64,000 nucleotides of DNA from positions 496,001 to 560,000 of the forward strand of contig NZ_FUZQ01000002.1 in NCBI RefSeq assembly GCF_900167525.1, written 5' to 3'. The position numbers and the translations under genes are program-made. Under the pieces are notes generated by a model. That model did no database searches. It was not told the origin of the DNA and saw nothing but the letters and a program-made list of their open reading frames with translations. Below, one piece after another: positions 60,181 to 64,000 of this stretch (its first letter is position 1; each line of letters opens with the position of its first letter). Source of the stretch: Krasilnikoviella flava. GTDB taxonomy: Bacteria > Actinomycetota > Actinomycetes > Actinomycetales > Cellulomonadaceae.

Positions 60181-63092
60181 CCGACGCGACCACCCGCCCC
60201 ACCACCGGGCCGACCGACGACTCCGGCGGGCCCGACTCCGGCGAGCCCACGGGCGCGTCGCCCGTGCTGCGCGTGGACGGCCGTGACGTCGGTACCGTCC
60301 CGCGCGCGGGCCAGTGCCTGCGCACGTTCCTGCGCGAGCAGGGCTCGCTCGGCGTGAAGAAGGGCTGCGACGGCGGTGACTGCGGGGCCTGCACCGTGCA
60401 CGTCGACGGTGTGCCGGTGCACAGCTGCGTGTACCCCGCGCGGCGGGCGGCCGGGCGGGAGGTGACGACGATCGGCGGTCTCGCCGCTGCCGGGGCCGAC
60501 GACGCTTCCCGCGGCGGGGCCACGACCGGCATCACCGACGAGGCGCTGCACCCTGTGCAGCAGCGGTTCCACGACGCGCAGGGTTTCCAGTGCGGCTTCT
60601 GCACCGCGGGCATGATCATGACGGCCGCCACGTTCGACGACGAGCAGCGCGCGAACCTGCCGCGCAGCCTCAAGGGCAACCTGTGCCGCTGCACGGGGTA
60701 CCGCGCCGTCGAGGACGCGGTGCTGGGCACCGAGAACGCGGAGGCTCCCGGAGCCTGCGGCACCGCCTTCGGCACGAGCGAGCCCGCGCCCGCGAGCCGC
60801 GGCGTGGTCACCGGACAGGTGCGCTTCACCCTCGACGTCGACCCGGCGGCCTACCCCGGCCTGCTGCACATGAAGCTGGCGCGCTCGCCGCACGCGCACG
60901 CCCGGGTCGTCGCGATCGACGCGACCCGCGCGCTCGCGGTGCCGGGCGTGCGCGCCGTGCTCACGCACGAGGACGCGCCCGCCGCCCGGTTCAGCACCGC
61001 CCAGCACGAGCTGTGGACGGACGACCCGGACGACACGCGGATCCTCGACGACGTCGTGCGGCACGTCGGGCAGCGGGTGGCCGCCGTCGTCGCCGACTCG
61101 GTGGCCGCCGCGGAGGAGGGCGTGCGCCGGCTGCGCGTCGACTACGAGGTGCTGCCCGCCCTGATCGACCCCGAGGAGGCGATGACGCCGGGTGCGCCGC
61201 TGGTGCACCCCGAGCTGGCCGCCGCGACGGCGCGGGTGTCGCGACCGGCGGCGAACGTCGTCGCGGAGGTGCACAGCGTGCTGGGCGACGTGGAGGCGGG
61301 GCTCGCGGAGGCCGACGTCGTGCACGAGGCGACCTACCGCACGCAGCGGGTGCAGAACGCGGCCCTCGAGACGCACGCGGCGATCGCCTCCTTCGACGAC
61401 GACGGCCGGCTGGTGGTGCGCTCGTCCACCCAGGTGCCGTTCCTTGCCCGCCGCCACCTGGCGCGCGTGCTCGACCTGCCGATGGACCGCGTGCGGGTGT
61501 ACTGCGAGCGCGTCGGCGGCGGGTTCGGCGGGAAGCAGGAGGTGCTGGTCGAGGACGTCGCCGCGCTGGCGGCCCTGCACCTGCGACGGCCCGTGCAGCT
61601 CGAGCTCACCCGCTCGGAGACGTTCACCGCCACGACGACCCGCCACCCGTTCCGCATCCGGGTGCGGGCGGGTGCCCGGCGCGACGGCACCCTCACCGCC
61701 CTGCACCTGGACGTGCTGAGCAACACCGGCGCGTACGGCAACCACGGGCCGGGCGTGATGTTCCACGGCTGCGGCGAGTCGATCGCCGTCTACAACTGCG
61801 CGAACAAGAAGGTCGACGCGCACAGCGTGTACACGCACACGCTGCCGTCCGGCGCGTTCCGGGGGTACGGGCTGAGCCAGATGATCTTCGCCGTCGAGTC
61901 CGCGGTGGACGAGCTGGCCCGGCAGCTCGGCATGGACCCGCTCGAGCTGCGCCGCCGCAACGTGGTGCGCGAGGGCGACCACATGCTGTCCCTCACCCCG
62001 GAGCCCGAGGAGGACGTGCTGTACGGCAGCTACGGCCTCGACCAGTGCATCGAGCTGGTCGACGACGCCCTGGCCCGCGGCCGGGCGCGCGACGTCGCCG
62101 CGTACGGGGCGGACCCCGACCACCCGGGGACCCCGTGGCTCGGCGACGAGTGGGGGATCGGCGAGGGGACGGCCGTCTCCATGATCGACACCGTGCCGCC
62201 GCGCGGGCACATGTCGCACGCCCGCGCCCGCCTGCGCCCCGACGGCGTGGTGGAGGTCGAGGTCGGCACCGCCGAGTTCGGCAACGGCACGACCACCGTG
62301 CACGCGCAGCTCGCCGCCAGCGCGCTGGGGCAGCGGGCCGCCGACGTCGTCGTGAAGCAGTCCGACACGGACCTGGTCGAGCACGACACGGGCGCGTTCG
62401 GGTCCACGGGCACCGTGGTGGCCGGGAAGGCGTCGCTCGCGGCTGCCACCGAGCTCGCGGAGCGGGTGCGCGTGGTCGTGTCGTCGCTGACCGGGACCGC
62501 GCCGGCCGACTGCCGGCTGGTACCCGGCGGGGTCGGCTACGAGGGCGGCGCGGTCGTGCCGCTGGCCGAGGTGGCGCGGCACGCCGGCGCCGCGGGCGTG
62601 CGGCTCGAGGCCGAGGGCCGCTGGGGCGGCACGCCGAGGTCGGTCGCCTTCAACGTGCACGGCTTCCGGGTGGCGGTGCACCGCGGCACCGGCGAGATCC
62701 GCATCCTGCAGAGCGCGCAGGCCGCCGACGCGGGGGCTGTCGTCAACCCGCGCCAGTGCCGCGGCCAGGTCGAGGGCGGCATCGCCCAGGCCCTCGGCGC
62801 CGCGCTGTACGAGGACGTCGTGATCGACGACGCCGGCCGCGTCACGACCGACATCTTCCGCCAGTACCACCTGCCCACCTTCGCGGACGTGCCGCGCAGC
62901 GAGGTGTATTTTGCGCGCACCACGGACTCCACCGGGCCGATGGGCGCGAAGTCGATGAGCGAGAGCCCGTTCAACCCCGTCGCCCCGGCGCTCGCGAACG
63001 CGCTGCGCGCCGCCACCGGGGTGCGGTTCACGGAGCTGCCGCTCGCCCGCGACAAGGTCTACCTGGGCATCAAGGCGGCCGCGACGCCTTGA
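60177..63092 (+). CDS. Xanthine dehydrogenase, fused [2Fe-2S] and molybdopterin subunits
   Basis: A 971-residue fusion. The N-terminal [2Fe-2S] domains hold eight Cys: Cys64, 69, 72, 84 and Cys139, 142, 170, 172 ([17 protein letters not shown]). After a linker (about 185-200) comes the molybdopterin part (about 205-971), with [17 protein letters not shown], and the probable catalytic Glu929 in [10 protein letters not shown]. The FAD subunit is a separate gene just upstream, unlike XdhA (FeS+FAD) plus XdhB. Context (guanine deaminase, purine permease) supports xanthine as substrate over CO or aldehydes. Confidence 0.9.
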   Translation: MTDATTRPTTGPTDDSGGPDSGEPTGASPVLRVDGRDVGTVPRAGQCLRTFLREQGSLGVKKGCDGGDCGACTVHVDGVPVHSCVYPARRAAGREVTTIGGLAAAGADDASRGGATTGITDEALHPVQQRFHDAQGFQCGFCTAGMIMTAATFDDEQRANLPRSLKGNLCRCTGYRAVEDAVLGTENAEAPGACGTAFGTSEPAPASRGVVTGQVRFTLDVDPAAYPGLLHMKLARSPHAHARVVAIDATRALAVPGVRAVLTHEDAPAARFSTAQHELWTDDPDDTRILDDVVRHVGQRVAAVVADSVAAAEEGVRRLRVDYEVLPALIDPEEAMTPGAPLVHPELAAATARVSRPAANVVAEVHSVLGDVEAGLAEADVVHEATYRTQRVQNAALETHAAIASFDDDGRLVVRSSTQVPFLARRHLARVLDLPMDRVRVYCERVGGGFGGKQEVLVEDVAALAALHLRRPVQLELTRSETFTATTTRHPFRIRVRAGARRDGTLTALHLDVLSNTGAYGNHGPGVMFHGCGESIAVYNCANKKVDAHSVYTHTLPSGAFRGYGLSQMIFAVESAVDELARQLGMDPLELRRRNVVREGDHMLSLTPEPEEDVLYGSYGLDQCIELVDDALARGRARDVAAYGADPDHPGTPWLGDEWGIGEGTAVSMIDTVPPRGHMSHARARLRPDGVVEVEVGTAEFGNGTTTVHAQLAASALGQRAADVVVKQSDTDLVEHDTGAFGSTGTVVAGKASLAAATELAERVRVVVSSLTGTAPADCRLVPGGVGYEGGAVVPLAEVARHAGAAGVRLEAEGRWGGTPRSVAFNVHGFRVAVHRGTGEIRILQSAQAADAGAVVNPRQCRGQVEGGIAQALGAALYEDVVIDDAGRVTTDIFRQYHLPTFADVPRSEVYFARTTDSTGPMGAKSMSESPFNPVAPALANALRAATGVRFTELPLARDKVYLGIKAAATP

Positions 63093-63105
63093 CCTCCCCC
63101 GCCCC

Positions 63106-63150
63106 GCCGGCTGAGCTTGTCGGAACCAGGTCTCGACAGGCTCGACCGGC
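63106..63150. repeat. REP-like palindrome after the xanthine dehydrogenase gene
   Basis: Arms 63106-63127 (GCCGGCTGAGCTTGTCGGAA-CC) and 63129-63150 (GGTCTCGACAGGCTCGACCG-GC) pair with a few mismatches. It lies between convergent genes and may act as a bidirectional terminator. Confidence 0.75.
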
Positions 63151-63160
63151 GATCCGGGGC

Positions 63161-63796
63161 TCAGGCGAGCAGGTCGAGGTCGGCCTCGGTGTCGACGTCG
63201 CGACCGTCGCCGGGATGTGTGACGACGTCGATGAGGTCCGCGTGGGTGCGCAGGAAGTCGCGCGCCCCTGTGTCGCCGACGGCGCTCGCGGCGGCCGGGG
63301 CGGCGAGGGCCGCGTCCAGCACCAGCGGGTGCGACCAGCGCGGGCGGGCACTCTGCGCGACCGGGGCGTGCGCCCAGCGGGAGGCGGTGACGCGGCCGGG
63401 CCGGTGCGCCGCGAGCAGGCGGGCGACGTCCTCGGGCGCGACGCCGGGCTGGTCGACGTGCGCGACGACCACGCGCGCGGCTCGCCCGCGGCCACCCGCG
63501 TCCAGCGCTGCCGCGACACCGGCCCGCAACGACGACGCCATGCCGGTCCACCAGTCCTCGTTGACCACGACGCGCAGGCCGGAGGCGTCGAGCGCGGACG
63601 CCGCGCGCACGCGGTCCGCCTCCGCCCCGAGCACGACGACGACCTGGTCGCAGCCGCCGTCGAGCAGGACGGCAGCGGCGTGCTCGACCAGGGGCCGGCC
63701 GCCGTCGGGTGCCCAGGGGAGCAGCGCCTTGGGGCCACGACCCAGCCGGGTGCCCGCACCGGCGGCGAGCAGGACGGCGACGGTAGGACCCGTCAC
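63161..63796 (-). CDS. mocA: MocA-type molybdenum cofactor cytidylyl/nucleotidyltransferase
   Basis: A 211-residue MobA-like NTP transferase. The nucleotide-binding motif LLAAGAGTRLGRGPKALLPW is at the N-terminus, with AHVDQPGV as the metal-binding Asp. MocA makes the cytosine-dinucleotide form of the molybdenum cofactor used by xanthine-dehydrogenase-family enzymes, matching its position beside the operon. GTG 63796 overlaps the stop of the upstream HxlR-type gene (GTGA), so the two are co-transcribed. Confidence 0.85.
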   Translation of the reverse strand: MTGPTVAVLLAAGAGTRLGRGPKALLPWAPDGGRPLVEHAAAVLLDGGCDQVVVVLGAEADRVRAASALDASGLRVVVNEDWWTGMASSLRAGVAAALDAGGRGRAARVVVAHVDQPGVAPEDVARLLAAHRPGRVTASRWAHAPVAQSARPRWSHPLVLDAALAAPAAASAVGDTGARDFLRTHADLIDVVTHPGDGRDVDTEADLDLLA

Positions 63797-64000
63797 GAGG
63801 CCTGACCGCGCGTGGCGTCGTAGCGCTGCTGCGCTGCGGTGACCTCGTCGACGGATCCCTCGAGGACGTCGAGGAGGCCGACGAGCCGGTCGGCGACCCG
63901 GTGGCCGAGGCCGGTCAGCGAGTACTCGACGTGCGGCGGGATGCTGGTGCGGACCTCGCGCACGACCATGCCGTCACGCTCGAGCGTCTGAAGCGTCTGG
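63793..64000 (-). CDS. HxlR-type winged-helix regulator (5' part outside the window)
   Basis: Only the C-terminal 69 codons are present. They read QTLQTLERDGMVVREVRT, then PPHVEYSLTGLGHRVADRL, the wing and final helix of HxlR/MarR-type regulators, and end GQAS before TGA. The stop overlaps the MocA start by 4 nt. It may regulate MocA and the adjoining purine operon. The start is not visible. Confidence 0.8.
   Translation of the reverse strand, partial: QTLQTLERDGMVVREVRTSIPPHVEYSLTGLGHRVADRLVGLLDVLEGSVDEVTAAQQRYDATRGQAS

Noticed and set aside
60102-63551. 1149-codon open frame antisense to the xanthine dehydrogenase gene
   Set aside because: Antisense low-complexity frame; the sense strand has all FeS and Mo motifs.

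Overview
The window comes from the chromosome of a high-GC Gram-positive actinomycete, most likely a member of the Micrococcales (Cellulomonas / Promicromonosporaceae type). The evidence is very GC-rich third codon positions, many GTG starts, GTGA/ATGA stop-start overlaps, TAnnnT-type -10 boxes, and lineage markers such as WhiB7, AdnAB, mycoredoxin, DUF3107, UPF0182 and an actinobacterial Mrp/MgtE-like block. Coding density is high. I see no insertion sequence, prophage, CRISPR array or rRNA. One initiator tRNA-fMet gene is present.

Layout. 1-9.4 kb: truncated alkaline phosphatase, galactokinase, then a minus-strand group (MgtE-N/PRC protein, DUF1003, small P-loop kinase, Mrp) next to a general-stress 17M-like protein, an M24 aminopeptidase and an alpha/beta hydrolase. 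9.6-13.4 kb: PHP phosphoesterase-MarC pair, FadR-type regulator with a CynX/NimT-type MFS carrier, and DUF1905. 13.5-38.6 kb: a long block whose order matches, from memory, the Mycobacterium tuberculosis Rv3211-Rv3193c region: DEAD-box helicase, ferritin-like protein, DUF3107, AdnA, AdnB, NudC, mycoredoxin, UvrD2, WhiB7, ThiF-like protein, DUF45 peptidase, DUF2342 protein, PDZ-Lon protease and UPF0182. Cyanase, a formate/nitrite-type channel and a kinase-fold protein sit inside this block. 38.8-41.9 kb: tRNA-fMet, an ArsR-MFS pair and two small stress-type proteins. 41.9-48.6 kb: an ECF42-type sigma factor with two YCII proteins, a polar amino-acid ABC transporter, and a NarL-type two-component system. 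48.8-55.5 kb: envelope proteins, a beta-hydroxyacid dehydrogenase, a DUF2235 hydrolase, UspA, a zinc-ribbon protein, SufE and a rhodanese. 55.7-64 kb: a purine-salvage/catabolism operon (guanine deaminase, NCS2 permease, XdhC, FAD subunit, fused FeS-molybdopterin subunit), facing a MocA-type cytidylyltransferase and an HxlR regulator.

How the parts work together. AdnAB, UvrD2 and the DEAD-box helicase handle DNA and RNA. NudC and mycoredoxin act in NAD(H)/redox housekeeping. WhiB7 is the antibiotic-stress regulator and carries its expected AT-rich promoter, upstream ORF and leader terminator. The 56-63 kb operon would import guanine/hypoxanthine, deaminate guanine to xanthine and oxidise it to urate, with XdhC and MocA supplying the matured molybdenum cofactor.

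Most striking regulatory signals: the whiB7 leader with a candidate antiterminator pairing; a ~210-nt structured leader before the purine operon; twin 18-bp operators before the ArsR-MFS pair; paired palindromes before the two-component system; a recurrent leaderless promoter layout (-10 box 6-8 nt before a GTG/ATG); and a dispersed REP-like palindrome family at gene ends. I found no clearly new defence or mobile system. The best candidates for something undescribed are the purine-operon leader, the kinase-fold protein lacking both metal ligands, the orphan ThiF/TOMM-like protein, and the FNT-cyanase pair.
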